64,000 bases of DNA from Oceanicola sp. (GTDB lineage Bacteria; Pseudomonadota; Alphaproteobacteria; Rhodobacterales; Rhodobacteraceae), in NCBI GenBank assembly GCA_017792405.1, contig CP051231.1, forward strand, positions 2,548,061-2,612,060, given 5' to 3'. Made by a program: the position numbers and the translations under genes. A model generated the notes under the pieces. It was given only the letters and a program-made list of their open reading frames with translations, searched no databases and was not told the origin of the DNA. Shown in pieces: positions 1-11,489 of the stretch (position 1 is its first letter; each line of letters starts with the position of its first letter).

Positions 1-497
1 AGCTCTTTGCCGGGCATCGCGAGGCAGTGGCCGATTACATCGGCTTTCGCCGTGACCTTGAGGGGCAGGCCGCCGAGCGGGCCGCCGTTCGCGGCACCGA
101 GGGCGACCACGCGGTGATCGCCACCGCACTTGCCGCGATGGAAGAGGCGCATGGCCGCCGCTCCACCCCCGAGGAGGAGGCGGAGCTGGACGCGGGCTTT
201 CACATGGCGATCCTGGAGGCCGCGCATAACGTGGTGCTGCTGCACATGATGCGGGCGATGTTCGGGCTGCTGCGCGAGGGCGTGTTCTACAACCGGCAGA
301 TCATGTTCCGGAACCAGCCGACGCGGGAGCGGCTGCTGGCACAGCACCGCGAGATTGCCGCCGCCGTGCTGGCCCGCGATCCGGGCGCGGCGCGGGCGGC
401 GGTGGAGGCGCATCTGGATTTCGTCGAGCAGGCCCTTGCCGAGCAGGTGAAGGCCGAGGCTCATGAGGCGGTGGCCCGGCAGCGGCTGGAGCGATAG
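1..497 (+). CDS. GntR-family regulator, FCD ligand-binding domain (5' end missing)
   Basis: The frame is open from the first bases of the window, so this is the C-terminal part of a gene starting outside it; the DNA-binding half is not visible. The visible part is an all-helical FCD domain as in FadR/LldR/PdhR-type GntR regulators. It has the early R-x-x-L-E-x-x-A-A helix, then D-x-x-F-H (DAGFHMAI), a later histidine in LLAQHREI and another in VEAHLDF. That D/H/H/H set is the usual metal-binding site of FCD domains that sense carboxylic acids. It is convergent with the P1 peptidase gene. The ligand is unknown; FCD membership is well supported, the regulon is not. Confidence 0.8.
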   Translation, partial: LFAGHREAVADYIGFRRDLEGQAAERAAVRGTEGDHAVIATALAAMEEAHGRRSTPEEEAELDAGFHMAILEAAHNVVLLHMMRAMFGLLREGVFYNRQIMFRNQPTRERLLAQHREIAAAVLARDPGAARAAVEAHLDFVEQALAEQVKAEAHEAVARQRLER

Positions 498-531
498 GCA
501 AGAGTTCGGACAGATCGGGACGAGCCCCGGC

Positions 532-1521
532 TCAGGCAAAACGGTCCTGCCACGTAGGCAGGGTATCTCCCTTGGCGGGCGTGGCGTGATAGACACCGCG
601 GGCGATGGCGCGGGCGAGACAGGTGGCGGCGGCATGGCCGATGCGCAGCGCGTCCCAGTCCGGGTCTTTCAGCGGCTTGGCGCCAGTCGCCGCACCAAAC
701 ACGAGGTCGCCGTCGAAGGGCGTGTGCGAGGGCACCAGCGCGCGGGCCATGCCATCATGCGCGGCAACGGCCATGCGCTGGCACTGGGCCGGGTCCAGCA
801 AGGCATCGGTGGCGACGATGGCGATGGTGGTGGCCTCGCCTGCGAGCTTTTCGAGGCTTGGCTCGAAGCCTGCATCTGTCATCTTCGGGCCGCCGAGGCC
901 GCCGAACTCATCCTCCATCTCCCATGCGCCTGCCCAGAACTGAGGGCCACTGCCCTCCACCGCCGAACCCACGGCGTTGACGCCGACGATGGCCCCCACG
1001 GTGATGCCGCTCTCCAGCACAAGGGATGCCGAGCCGAGCCCGCCCTTCAGCGTGGCGGTGGTCGCCCCGGTGCCGCAACCGACCGAGCCGAGCTTGAAGC
1101 TGGTGCCCGCCGCCTCCAGCGCCATGCGGCCCAGCGGCTTGTAGGGATTGTCCTTCCAGCCCTTTTCGCCCCCGTTCAGCAGATCGAAGAGGATCGCGCC
1201 GGGGACGATGGGCACGCGAGCCTCGCCCACTTGGTAGCCCCGGCCCTGCGCGCGCAGCCCGTCGGCCACGCCGGAGGCGGCATCGAGGCCAAAGGCGGAG
1301 CCGCCGGAGAGTACCAGCGCATCAACCTTTTGCACCAGCTTGTCGGGGGCGAGAAGATCGGTTTCGCGGGTGCCCGGCGCGCCGCCCATGACGTGGACGG
1401 CGGCGGTGAACGGCTCATCGCCGATCAGGGCCGTGACGCCGGACTTTACCTGCGCGTTGGCGGCATTGCCGACCCGCAGCCCGGCGACATCGGTGATCAG
1501 ATTGCGTGGTCCCGGTTTCAT
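532..1521 (-). CDS. P1-family peptidase (DmpA/L-aminopeptidase-like, peptidase S58)
   Basis: A 329-residue protein of the P1/DmpA family of self-processing N-terminal nucleophile hydrolases. It begins with the family's opening ITDVAGLRVG at about residues 9-18 and carries the glycine-rich stretch LSGGSAFGLDA at about 71-81. The central VGCGTGATTATLKGG region is where related enzymes cleave themselves before a Ser/Thr nucleophile. Length fits the family. Likely cytoplasmic and acting on short peptides or beta-amino amides; the real substrate cannot be read from sequence. It is the last gene of a co-directional minus-strand run (ALDH, SDR, DUF2798, SDR, hypothetical, this gene) and could join that catabolic set. 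Confidence 0.85.
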   Translation of the reverse strand: MKPGPRNLITDVAGLRVGNAANAQVKSGVTALIGDEPFTAAVHVMGGAPGTRETDLLAPDKLVQKVDALVLSGGSAFGLDAASGVADGLRAQGRGYQVGEARVPIVPGAILFDLLNGGEKGWKDNPYKPLGRMALEAAGTSFKLGSVGCGTGATTATLKGGLGSASLVLESGITVGAIVGVNAVGSAVEGSGPQFWAGAWEMEDEFGGLGGPKMTDAGFEPSLEKLAGEATTIAIVATDALLDPAQCQRMAVAAHDGMARALVPSHTPFDGDLVFGAATGAKPLKDPDWDALRIGHAAATCLARAIARGVYHATPAKGDTLPTWQDRFA

Positions 1522-1582
1522 CGCCGCCCCTTCATTTGCTTGGCGAATATGTCTCTGATCGGAGGCCGTGGCGCAAGGGCGC

Positions 1583-2023
1583 TCACCGGGCGGCGGGCGC
1601 GGGCAGCTCGAAGGGGCCGTGGTAGCTGAGCCGGGGAGTATCCTGCAGCACGAAGGGGAAGCCGCCCATCGCCGCCTCGTCGATCACCACCACGGTGTCG
1701 GCACCGGCGGTGATGTGGCGCACGTCGAGCAGCATCTCGTCGGCAAAGAAACGCTCCAGCAGCGGCTCCGCCCCGCTGCCGTAACCCATGTGCACGTGGG
1801 CCGGGTCGAGGAAGGCTTCGGGCAGGTCGACGGTGAGGGGCGCGGGGGCATCGGCGACCGGGCCCTCCATCGGCGGCATGACATAGGCCATCGCCTCCGC
1901 CTCGCTGCCAAGGGTGCCGGAGAAGAGATGCACCCGGCGGGTCTCGGGCGGCAGCGGCGCGGCACGGCGGGCCTCCGGGCGGGGGGCGAGGCCGAGCAGG
2001 CGGGCGATGAAGCGGCCGATCAT
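1583..2023 (-). CDS. Conserved hypothetical protein, 146 aa
   Basis: I do not recognise a named family. A short basic amphipathic N-terminus (MIGRFIARLLGLAPRP) is followed by an acidic, proline-rich globular part containing HLFSGTLGSEAEAMAYV and HVHMGYGSGAEPLLERFF. The second half repeats acidic and aromatic residues compatible with an alpha/beta fold. No membrane segment or signal peptide is clear. It lies between the P1 peptidase and an SDR gene in the same direction. The frame is intact and the codon pattern (G/C third positions) matches the neighbours, so I take it as real. Confidence 0.6.
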   Translation of the reverse strand: MIGRFIARLLGLAPRPEARRAAPLPPETRRVHLFSGTLGSEAEAMAYVMPPMEGPVADAPAPLTVDLPEAFLDPAHVHMGYGSGAEPLLERFFADEMLLDVRHITAGADTVVVIDEAAMGGFPFVLQDTPRLSYHGPFELPAPAAR

Positions 2024-2095
2024 GGCGGCGAGACTAGCGCTGCGGGGGCCGGGCGGGCAAGCGGCGTGCTTGCACGCACTACGGGCCGGGCAGGC

Positions 2096-2824
2096 TCAGA
2101 TGCAGCGCCCGCCATCGACTTCCAGCGCGGTGCCGGTGATCATGCCCGCCTCGTCGGAGCAGAGGAAGGCGGCGGCGGCGCCGAGGTCTTCTGGGGTGGA
2201 AAAACGCCCGAGCGGAATGGTGGCGAGGAACTTGGCACGCATCTCGGGGGTGTCTTTCCCCATGAAGCTGGCGAGAAGCGGGGTTTCACCGGCCACCGGG
2301 CAGAGGGCGTTGACGCGGACGCCTGCAGAGGCAAGTTCGACGGCCATCGCCTTGGTGGCGGTGATGACCCAGCCCTTGGAGGCGTTGTACCAGTTGAGCT
2401 TGGGGCGCGGCGAGAGGCCGGCGGTGGAGGCGATGTTGAGCACAGCGCCGGAGCCGCGCGCCTTCATTCCGGCGATGACGGTGCGGGCGGAGAGGTAGAT
2501 GGATTTCATGTTGATCGCGGCGACACGGTCGAAATCCTCTTCCGAGACCTCCTCCATCGGCGCGGGCAGGTGGGTGACGCCGGCATTGTTGACGAGGATA
2601 TCGACAGGGCCGGCCTCGGCCAGGCAGGCTTCCCACCCGGCGAGGCTGGCGACATCCATAGCGTGGGCGCGCCCGCCGATCTGGGCGGCGATGTCGGCGG
2701 CGGCACCGGCGTTGATGTCGGTCACCAGCACCTCGGCGCCCTCGGCTGCGAACTTGGCTGCAATGCCCGCGCCGAAGCCCGAGCCGCCGCCGGTGACGAT
2801 TGCGCGTTTGCCGGTGAGTCTCAT
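2096..2824 (-). CDS. SDR-family NAD(P)-dependent oxidoreductase
   Basis: Classical short-chain dehydrogenase of 242 residues. It shows the cofactor motif TGGGSGFGAG (about residues 10-19), the NNAG element (VDILVNNAGVT), a catalytic serine in NIASTAG and the Y-x-x-x-K pair in WYNASKGW. The start at 2824 is chosen because GGAGGACAG lies directly upstream; the open frame runs further upstream without family similarity. The C-terminal GTALEVDGGRCI is typical of FabG-like dehydrogenases. It probably oxidises a hydroxyl substrate to a ketone in the same pathway as the second SDR and the aldehyde dehydrogenase encoded upstream, but the substrate is not inferable. Confidence 0.85.
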   Translation of the reverse strand: MRLTGKRAIVTGGGSGFGAGIAAKFAAEGAEVLVTDINAGAAADIAAQIGGRAHAMDVASLAGWEACLAEAGPVDILVNNAGVTHLPAPMEEVSEEDFDRVAAINMKSIYLSARTVIAGMKARGSGAVLNIASTAGLSPRPKLNWYNASKGWVITATKAMAVELASAGVRVNALCPVAGETPLLASFMGKDTPEMRAKFLATIPLGRFSTPEDLGAAAAFLCSDEAGMITGTALEVDGGRCI

Positions 2825-2994
2825 GGTCTGTCCTCCCTCGTGGTCGGGAGGATGAGACGGCATGGGGCGGCGGGGTGCAAGGGGCGCGCGGCTGCGCGAG
2901 TGGCTGATGTTGGAGTGGGGGCGCTGCCCCCACGCCCCCGGAGATATTTGGAGCAACAAAATGACCAAGGGCGCGCGTTAACCTTAATGCTTGG

Positions 2995-3234
2995 TTAGCG
3001 CGGTCCGGACTGTGCCTGCGTGAGCCAGGCGGAGAGGCGGCGGATCGGGGGACCGAGGAAGAGGCTCAGGGCGGTGCCGATGGGCCAGCCGAAGGCGAAG
3101 TCGCGCGCCCATGCGGCGGGCCATCCCGGGGTGAGGCCGAGGTCGAGCGCGGAGAACAGGCCCGAGAAGACGAGGCTGATCAGGGCGGAGAGCAGGAGGG
3201 CGTTCAGCAGGTCTTCTCTTCGGCGGGCAGACAT
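2995..3234 (-). CDS. DUF2798-family small membrane protein
   Basis: A 79-residue protein with two predicted membrane helices: LLNALLLSALISLVFSGLFS at about 10-29, and a second starting in AWARDFAFGWPIGTALSL. The pattern (short N-terminus, serine-rich first helix, W-x-x-A-W, then a proline-containing second helix ending in GPPIRRL) matches DUF2798. The start at 3234 gives the natural length; the longer open frame upstream is low-complexity. Function unknown for the family. It sits between two SDR genes on the same strand. Confidence 0.65.
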   Translation of the reverse strand: MSARRREDLLNALLLSALISLVFSGLFSALDLGLTPGWPAAWARDFAFGWPIGTALSLFLGPPIRRLSAWLTQAQSGPR

Positions 3235-3319
3235 GAGCGCGCTCCCGTGGCGGCTGGCGGGCTGGGATGCCGTCAGTCTAGGGGCTGCGCGTGAACGGAA
3301 GGTTTCTGCCGGTGGCGGC

Positions 3320-4066
3320 TCAGAAGGTCGCGCGGCCGCCCGACTGGTCGAAGCAGGCACCGGTGGTGAAGCTGGCCTCGGGGCTGGCGAGCCAGCAGAT
3401 CATGGCGGCGATCTCATCGGTCGTGCCGAAGCGGCCCATCGGGATTTTGCTCTTCATGAAGGCGATGAACTCGGGCGTCATCTGGTCGAAGATGGGGGAC
3501 TCGACGGCGGCGGGGGCGATGCAGTTGACCGTCACAGCCGTGTCGGCCAGCTCCTTGCCGAGCGACTTGGTGAGGCCGATGACGGCGGCCTTGGTGGCGG
3601 AATAGGCGGGAGCGTTCGGGTTGCCCTCCTTGCCCGCGACGGAGGCGATGTTGACGATGCGGCCATAGCCTGCCGCCTTCATCAGCGGAGCGGCGACGCG
3701 GTTGCAGTAGAAGACGCCGTGGAAGTTGAGGTTGGTGACGGCGTGCCAGTCGTCCAGCGGATACTCCCATGTCGGCACGTTGGGGCCGGTGATGCCGGCG
3801 GAGCAGACGAGGACATCGAGGCCGTTCATGGCGCTGGAAGCGGCCTGCATGGCGGCCTCGGTTCCTTCCGGATTGGTCACATCGACCAGCGCCGGGGTGA
3901 GTCCCTGCGCCTCGGCGGCGGCGAGGGCGGCTTCGTTCACATCCCAGACGGTGACGGTCGCGCCCTCGGCCTGCATCCTCAGGGCGGCGGCCAGCCCGAT
4001 GCCGGAGGCGCCGCCGGTGACGATGGCTTTGCGGCCTGTGAAGCGGTTCGGGAAAGTGTCAGTCAT
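3320..4066 (-). CDS. SDR-family oxidoreductase (3-ketoacyl-ACP reductase-like)
   Basis: A 248-residue classical SDR. Cofactor motif TGGASGIGLA (about 17-26), an acidic residue after strand 2 (VWDVNE) that favours NAD over NADP, a catalytic serine in IASVAG and the Y-x-x-x-K pair in AYSATKAAVIG. The start overlaps the stop of the upstream aldehyde dehydrogenase by 8 bases, so the two are probably translationally coupled and work in one pathway: alcohol or hydroxy-acid oxidation plus aldehyde oxidation. It is distinct from the other SDR at 2096-2824. Confidence 0.87.
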   Translation of the reverse strand: MTDTFPNRFTGRKAIVTGGASGIGLAAALRMQAEGATVTVWDVNEAALAAAEAQGLTPALVDVTNPEGTEAAMQAASSAMNGLDVLVCSAGITGPNVPTWEYPLDDWHAVTNLNFHGVFYCNRVAAPLMKAAGYGRIVNIASVAGKEGNPNAPAYSATKAAVIGLTKSLGKELADTAVTVNCIAPAAVESPIFDQMTPEFIAFMKSKIPMGRFGTTDEIAAMICWLASPEASFTTGACFDQSGGRATF

Positions 4067-5510
4067 GCTTGGCGGCCACCGTCTTGAGAGTTGAAAATCC
4101 GTAGAGGGCCTCGAAGCCTTTTTCGCGCCCGTGGCCGGAGCGGCCGACGCCGCCGAAGGGCAGCTCGACCCCGCCCCCTGCCCCGTAGTTGTTGAGGAAG
4201 ACCTGGCCCGCGCGGAGGCGCTTGGCGAGGCGCATCTGGCGGGCACCGCTGGCGGACCAGACCGAGGCGACGAGGCCGTAGCCGGTGCCGTTGGCGATGG
4301 CGATGGCCTCCTCTTCGCTGTCGAAGGGGATCATCACCTGGACCGGGCCGAAGACCTCCTCCTGCGCGAGGATGTGGTGCGGGTCCGTCGTGGCGTAGAG
4401 GCGCGGGGCAACGTAGTGGCCGCCTTTTGGGGCCGCCTCGGAGACTTTGCCCTCGGCCAGTAGTTGCAGCCCCTCGTCGCGGGAGAGGTAGCCCTGCACG
4501 ATCTGCTTTTGCCGAGCGGAGATGAGCGGGCCGAGGTTGGCATCTTCCAGCGCAGGCGCGGCCCTGAGCTTGGCATAGGCCTCGGCCATGCGGGCCATCG
4601 TCTCCTCCCAGAGCGGACGCGCCACGAGGATGCGGGAGGAGGCAGAGCAGGTTTGCCCCGCGTTCTGCAGCCCGGCGGAGAGCAGGAATGGCAGGGCGGC
4701 GTCGAGGTCGGCATCGGCGAAGACGAGCTGGGGGGATTTGCCGCCGAGTTCGAGGGTGACGGGCACGATGTTGGTGGCCGCCGCCTGCTGGATCAGGGTG
4801 CCGACGCCTGCGGAGCCGGTGAAGCTGAGGTGACGCACGCCGGGGTGGCTGGCGAGCGCGGCGCCGGCCTCCTCGCCGAGGCCGGGGATCACGTTGAGAG
4901 CGCCGTGGGGCAGGCCAGCCTCCTGCGCGAGGCGGGCGAAGGCCAGCGCGGTGAGGCAGGCTTCTTCCGCCGGTTTCAGCACGCAGGCGTTGCCCATGGC
5001 CAGCGCGGCCCCGACCGAGCGGCCGATGATCTGCATCGGGTAGTTCCACGGGATGATATGGCCGGTGACGCCGTGAGGCTCGCGCAGGGTGTAGACGGTG
5101 TAGCCGTCAAGATAGGGGATGGTCTGGCCGGTGATCTTGTCGGCCGCGCCGCCGTAGAACTCCATGTAGCGGGCGAGCGCGCGGGCGTCGGCGCGGGCCT
5201 GGGTGAGCGGCTTGCCGACATCGCGGGATTCGAGCACGGCGAGGGCCTCGGTGCGGTCTTCGATCAGGCGGGAGAGCCGCAGCAGGATGCGGCCGCGTTC
5301 GGCGGCGGTGAGGCGGCCCCATTCGCCGTCGAGTGCGGTCTGGGCAGCGGCGACGGCGTCGGACACCTCGCGGGCACCGCAGCGGGCGATGGCGCCGATC
5401 TCCTGCCCGGTGGAAGGGTCTTCGATGGGGAGCGTGGCGGGGGCGTCGTGCCACTGGCCGCCGGTGAGGTACTCGGACGGGTCGAACCAGCCTGCGGTGA
5501 TGTCTGTCAT
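4059..5510 (-). CDS. Aldehyde dehydrogenase family protein (betaine-aldehyde-dehydrogenase-like)
   Basis: NAD(P)-dependent aldehyde dehydrogenase of 483 residues, the normal family length. Visible signatures are the oxyanion asparagine region IIPWNYP, the cofactor loop FTGSAGVG, the general-base glutamate in LELGGKSP and the catalytic cysteine in NAGQTCSASSR. The C-terminal part ends with the usual PFGGVGRSGHGREKG. The start at 5510 (MTDITAGW) follows a GGGAGGCACC ribosome-binding region. First gene of the run that continues into the overlapping SDR. The substrate is unknown; resemblance is to betaine- or amino-aldehyde dehydrogenases. Confidence 0.87.
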   Translation of the reverse strand: MTDITAGWFDPSEYLTGGQWHDAPATLPIEDPSTGQEIGAIARCGAREVSDAVAAAQTALDGEWGRLTAAERGRILLRLSRLIEDRTEALAVLESRDVGKPLTQARADARALARYMEFYGGAADKITGQTIPYLDGYTVYTLREPHGVTGHIIPWNYPMQIIGRSVGAALAMGNACVLKPAEEACLTALAFARLAQEAGLPHGALNVIPGLGEEAGAALASHPGVRHLSFTGSAGVGTLIQQAAATNIVPVTLELGGKSPQLVFADADLDAALPFLLSAGLQNAGQTCSASSRILVARPLWEETMARMAEAYAKLRAAPALEDANLGPLISARQKQIVQGYLSRDEGLQLLAEGKVSEAAPKGGHYVAPRLYATTDPHHILAQEEVFGPVQVMIPFDSEEEAIAIANGTGYGLVASVWSASGARQMRLAKRLRAGQVFLNNYGAGGGVELPFGGVGRSGHGREKGFEALYGFSTLKTVAAKHD

Positions 5511-5570
5511 GGTGGTGCCTCCCGAGGGGAGGTTAGGGCGGCGGGGCGGGGTTTGGAAGTGCGTTCGGGA

Positions 5571-5730
5571 GCCGTGCAGCGCCGACCCGCGGGGTGGCGC
5601 CTGCAACGGTAGTGCGGTGCACTTTATGGTGCCGTGTTAGCTCGACCTGCGAGGTAGGCGCTTGCCTCACCAAAGCGCCGCCCCGGGGGGCGGGTCGGCG
5701 CTGCACGGCGCCTGCGGCTTGATTCCGTGC
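5571..5730. repeat. MITE-like 139-bp element, copy A (with 21-bp conserved flank)
   Basis: Bases 5571-5590 (gccgtgcagcgccgacccgc) are the exact reverse complement of 5690-5709, giving a 139-bp unit with perfect 20-bp terminal inverted repeats. A second unit of the same 139-bp length lies at 8250-8388 in the opposite orientation and is recognisably similar along its interior. Similarity runs on for 21 bases past the right end (5710-5730 against 8229-8249 reversed, 20/21 identical). No target-site duplication or transposase was seen. The rest of the 336-bp gap 5511-5846 shows no gene; it holds the promoter side of the aldehyde dehydrogenase gene and the end of the ATPase gene. Confidence 0.85.
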
Positions 5731-5846
5731 ATGTGCCACGCTGACCTGTTGGGTCAAGTTACAGGAACCGGGGCGGCCGGAGGGGGAAGGGCTTTCGGTG
5801 GCCTCGCTGCGCTCGGGGGGCTGGCGCGGGGGGCAGATTGCCAGCC

Positions 5847-7378
<1,532 letters not shown>

Positions 7379-7382
<4 letters not shown>

Positions 7383-8200
7383 TGCACGGCCCTGCGGAGG
7401 CGGGGGTCGAGCATGTCACGCAGGCCATCGCCCATCAGGTTGAGACCGAGCACCATGGCGGTGATGCAGAAGGCGGGCGCCATGGCGAGGCGGGGGGTGC
7501 CGTAGAAGAAGGTTTGCGCGTCGGCGAGCATCCGGCCCCAGGAGGGCGTGGGCGGTTGTGCCCCGAGACCGACGTAGGAGAGGCCGGCCTCGGCGAGGAT
7601 GCCGAGGGAGAACTGGATGGTGGCCTGCACGATCAGCAGGCTCGCGATGTTGGGCAGGATATGCTCTGCGCTGATCCGGGCGCGGGATTTGCCGGCGACG
7701 CGGGCGGCGAGGATGAACTCGCGCTGCCAGACGCCCAGCGCCGCGCCACGGGCCACGCGGGCGAAGACGGGGATGTTGAAGATGCCGATGGCGAGGATGG
7801 CGTTGAGCGCGGAGGGGCCGAAGGTGGCGGTGATCAGGATGGCGATGACGAGGGACGGGAAGGCGAAGGTGAGGTCGTTGGCGCGCATGATCACCTCGTC
7901 GAGCAGCGAGCCTCGGGAGGCGGCGGCGGTGAGGCCGAGGGGGACGCCGATCGCGAGGCCGATGGAGACGGCGACGAGGGCGACGGCGATGGAGGTGCGT
8001 GCGCCGGCCATGAGCATGGAGGTGAGGTCGCGCCCGAGGTGATCGGTGCCGAGGAGGTGGGTGGCGGAGGGGGCCGCGAGCTTGTTGGAGATCGCGAGGT
8101 CGAGGACGGAGTGGGGCGTCCAGACGAGGGAGAGGAGCGCGGCGGCGGCAAAGAAGGCGGTGAGGGCGGCGCCGATGAGGAGCTGGGCGGGGAGCTTCAT
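7379..8200 (-). CDS. ABC transporter permease (DppC/OppC-like)
   Basis: A 273-residue inner-membrane permease with about six helices. It starts with one helix (LIGAALTAFFAAAALLSLVW) followed by the typical periplasmic TDHLGRDLTSMLMAGARTS. The EAA loop that contacts the ATPase is visible as REFILAARVAGKSRARI with a following PNIASLLIVQ. Length and topology match the second permease of dipeptide-type importers. It overlaps the fused ATPase gene by 4 bp. The 217-bp gap to the other permease gene is unusual for this operon type and is filled by repeat copy B. Confidence 0.9.
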
Positions 8201-8228
8201 GGGGTGGCTCCGGCTGGGTGGAGCACCC

Positions 8229-8388
8229 GCACGGAATCAAGCCGAAGGCGCCGTGCAGCGCCTGCCCGCCCCCCGGGCAGGCGCTTCGGTGAGGTTGGGA
8301 GTGACCACTGAGGGACGACTAACTCTGCACCATAAATTGCCACGCACGGCCGTTGCAGGCGCCTCCCCGCGGGCAGGCGCTGCATGGC
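8229..8388. repeat. MITE-like 139-bp element, copy B (inverted relative to copy A)
   Basis: Core 8250-8388 is 139 bp, the same length as copy A. The left end gccgtgcagcgcctgcccgc (8250-8269) and the reverse complement of 8369-8388 agree at 19 of 20 positions. The interior reads like copy A on the other strand, and the conserved 21-bp flank is at 8229-8249. It lies between the two permease genes of one transporter, so a transcript of that operon would carry it as a long hairpin. Confidence 0.85.
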
Positions 8389-8417
8389 TTGCGTGGCTCG
8401 CATTGGCAGGTGTTCCA

Positions 8418-9365
<948 letters not shown>

Positions 9366-9576
9366 GAGGGGACGCTAGGGGATTGATCCGGCGGGGGGAA
9401 GTGGCGTTGCGGTGCGGGATGCAGGTGCCGCTGCGGGCTTGCGCGGGCCGGACGGCTTGGCATAGTCGGCACAGGCCCGGGGTGATGGCGTCACCCCGCC
9501 ACGCGGCCTTCCTGTCCTGAACGCCGGGACCATTCATCGATGAATGGGCCCGCGACGGGCCCGGAAAGGCCCCGAG

Positions 9577-10785
9577 ATGACGGATCGTCCCGCATTCTAC
9601 CGCTTCGAGAACGGCGAAAAGGCGCCCCTGCCCTTCCCTGCCGCCGAGTATGACGCGCGGCTCGCCAAGCTGCGCGGGGTGATGGCAGAGCAGGGCATCG
9701 AGGTGGCGCTCTTCACCTCGATGGCGGGCATCGCCTACTACTCGGGGTTTCTCTACTGCAGCTTCGGGCGGCCCTACGGGCTGGTGGTGACGGCAGAAAG
9801 CTCCACCGTGATCAGCGCGGGCATCGACGCGGGCCAGCCCTGGCGGCGGTGCCACGGCGAGGCGCTGACCTATACCGACTGGGCGCGCGACAACTTCTGG
9901 CGCGCGGTGGCCTATGTGGCGGGCACGGGCCGCGTGCTGGGCTTCGAGGGCGACCACATGACGGTGCAGCAGCGGGCGGCGATGGAGAGCTATCTTGCGC
10001 CGGTCTCGGTGGACATCTCGGTGCAGGTGATGCAGCTGCGGATGATCAAGAGCGCGGCGGAGATCGCGCTGATCCGCGAGGGCGCACGGGTGGCGGACCT
10101 CGGCGGCGAGGCGATCCGCGCGGCGATTGCCGAAGGCGTGCGCGAGATCGACGTGGCGATGGCCGGGCGCGACGCGATGGAGGCCGAGATCGCGCGCGCC
10201 TTTCCGTATGCGGAATATCGCGACACTTGGGTGTGGTTCCAGTCGGGGCTGAACACGGACGGGGCGCACAACCCGGTCACGGCGCGGCGGCTGGAGCGGG
10301 GCGACATCTTGAGCCTCAACACTTTTCCCATGATCTCCGGCTACTACACCGCGCTGGAGCGCACGCTGTTCTTGGGCGAGGTGGATGACGCCTCGCTGGG
10401 CTACTGGAAGGCCAATGTGGAGGCCCATGAGCTGGGGCTCGGGCTGCTGAAACCCGGCGCGCGCTGCGGCACGGTGACGGCGGCGCTGAATGCCTTCTTC
10501 GCGGAGCGCGACCTGCTGAAATATCGCAGCTTCGGTTACGGCCATTCCTTCGGCGTGCTCAGCCACTACTACGGGCGCGAGGCGGGGCTGGAGTTGCGGG
10601 AGGATATCGACACGGTGCTGGAGCCGGGCATGGTGATCTCGATGGAGCCGATGCTGACGGTGCCGGAGGGACTGCCGGGGGCGGGCGGGTATCGCGAGCA
10701 CGATATTCTGGTGATTACCGAGGACGGGGCGAAGAACATCACCGGCTTTCCTTACGGGCCGGAGAAGAACGTGATCGCAGGGTAG
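9577..10785 (+). CDS. Creatinase (creatine amidinohydrolase)
   Basis: Hydrolyses creatine to sarcosine and urea. The 402-residue protein follows the Pseudomonas putida creatinase sequence (403 aa), which I recall closely, over its whole length. It has the N-terminal FLYCSFGRPY that contributes active-site Phe and Arg, and NTDGAHNPVT with catalytic His231 (His232 in P. putida). The glutamates in TALERTLF and SMEPM and the identical stretch GHSFG..SHYYGREAGLELR follow. Like other pita-bread-fold M24 relatives it is a cytosolic dimer, but creatinase needs no metal. The start at 9577 has GGAAAGG eight bases upstream; the frame also offers ATG 9544 without a good site. Prolidase is unlikely given the creatinase-specific residues. 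Confidence 0.93.
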   Translation: MTDRPAFYRFENGEKAPLPFPAAEYDARLAKLRGVMAEQGIEVALFTSMAGIAYYSGFLYCSFGRPYGLVVTAESSTVISAGIDAGQPWRRCHGEALTYTDWARDNFWRAVAYVAGTGRVLGFEGDHMTVQQRAAMESYLAPVSVDISVQVMQLRMIKSAAEIALIREGARVADLGGEAIRAAIAEGVREIDVAMAGRDAMEAEIARAFPYAEYRDTWVWFQSGLNTDGAHNPVTARRLERGDILSLNTFPMISGYYTALERTLFLGEVDDASLGYWKANVEAHELGLGLLKPGARCGTVTAALNAFFAERDLLKYRSFGYGHSFGVLSHYYGREAGLELREDIDTVLEPGMVISMEPMLTVPEGLPGAGGYREHDILVITEDGAKNITGFPYGPEKNVIAG

Positions 10786-10843
10786 CTCCGCCGCCCGTCG
10801 AGGCGTCCTCGCCCCCGGTGGCGCCGCATGGTAGGGCCGGGCC

Positions 10844-11299
10844 ATGACCCGCTGGCGCCCCCTCCCCCGCATTCGTGTTCTGGCCATCGGCCTCGCCTGG
10901 CGCGGGCGCCAACTGCTGGCGGCGGAGGTGCGCGACGATGCCGGGCGACTGAAGGGCGTGCGCCCGCCCGGCGGCGGCGTGGAATTTGGCGAAAGCTGGG
11001 AAGAGGCGCTGCGGCGTGAATGGGCCGAGGAGTTCGGTCTGGAGATTGCGGTGAGCGGCCCGCCGGTGGTGCTGGAGAACATCTACAGCCACGAGGGCGA
11101 ACCGGGGCATGAGGTGGTCTTTGCCGCGCCCATCGCCCTGCCGCCCTGCCCGCTTCTGGAGGCCGAGTCGGCAGAGGTGCGGGAGGACAATGGCCTGCCC
11201 TTCACCGTCCGTTGGTTTGATTTCGATGCGCTGGAAACCGGCGGGCCGGAGCTATACCCCACCGGCCTGAAAGCCCTGATTTCACCGCCCGCGAGCTGA
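10844..11299 (+). CDS. NUDIX hydrolase
   Basis: A 151-residue NUDIX-domain protein. The NUDIX box runs from GGGVEFGE through SWEEALRREWAEEFGL (about residues 45-69) and contains the R-E-x-x-E-E catalytic metal-binding core. The preceding beta strands (IRVLAIGLAWRGRQLLAAEV) fit the fold. Such enzymes cleave nucleoside diphosphates linked to another moiety; the substrate cannot be predicted. It follows the creatinase gene by 58 bp in the same direction but has no evident functional link. Confidence 0.85.
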   Translation: MTRWRPLPRIRVLAIGLAWRGRQLLAAEVRDDAGRLKGVRPPGGGVEFGESWEEALRREWAEEFGLEIAVSGPPVVLENIYSHEGEPGHEVVFAAPIALPPCPLLEAESAEVREDNGLPFTVRWFDFDALETGGPELYPTGLKALISPPAS

Positions 11300-11360
11300 T
11301 CCTAGCCGAGCCGGAAAATCTTCACTTTCCTTTTCCGATTCCCCGCGTATGCTCGCCCCC

Positions 11361-11489
11361 ATGACGCAAGAGCGCCACAACCAGCCCCGGGCCATCGCCA
11401 TCGCCCGCCAGGAGGAAGCCACCCGGCTCCCCCTCGCTGTTGTTGCCTTGCCGCTCGCCGGCCTGCTTCTTCTGCTTACCTGCCTCTGA
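11361..11489 (+). CDS. Putative Leu-rich leader peptide of leuA
   Basis: A 42-codon ORF ending 87 bp before the leuA start. Its last ten residues are LLLLLTCL preceded by AG, and eleven of the last 21 codons are not needed for any fold, so it looks like a regulatory peptide. Five Leu codons in a row are CTG CTT CTT CTG CTT; CTT is scarce in this GC-rich region. An in-frame ATG at 11349 would add four residues. No good Shine-Dalgarno sequence is visible for either start. The stop codon is inside the 5' arm of a perfect hairpin. A short membrane peptide is the alternative. Confidence 0.5.
   Translation: MTQERHNQPRAIAIARQEEATRLPLAVVALPLAGLLLLLTCL

Noticed and set aside
9577..10785. Annotation of the creatinase gene as Xaa-Pro aminopeptidase/prolidase
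   Set aside because: Same fold, but the active-site His, Arg, Phe and flanking sequence are those of creatinase, and full-length similarity to P. putida creatinase is recalled.
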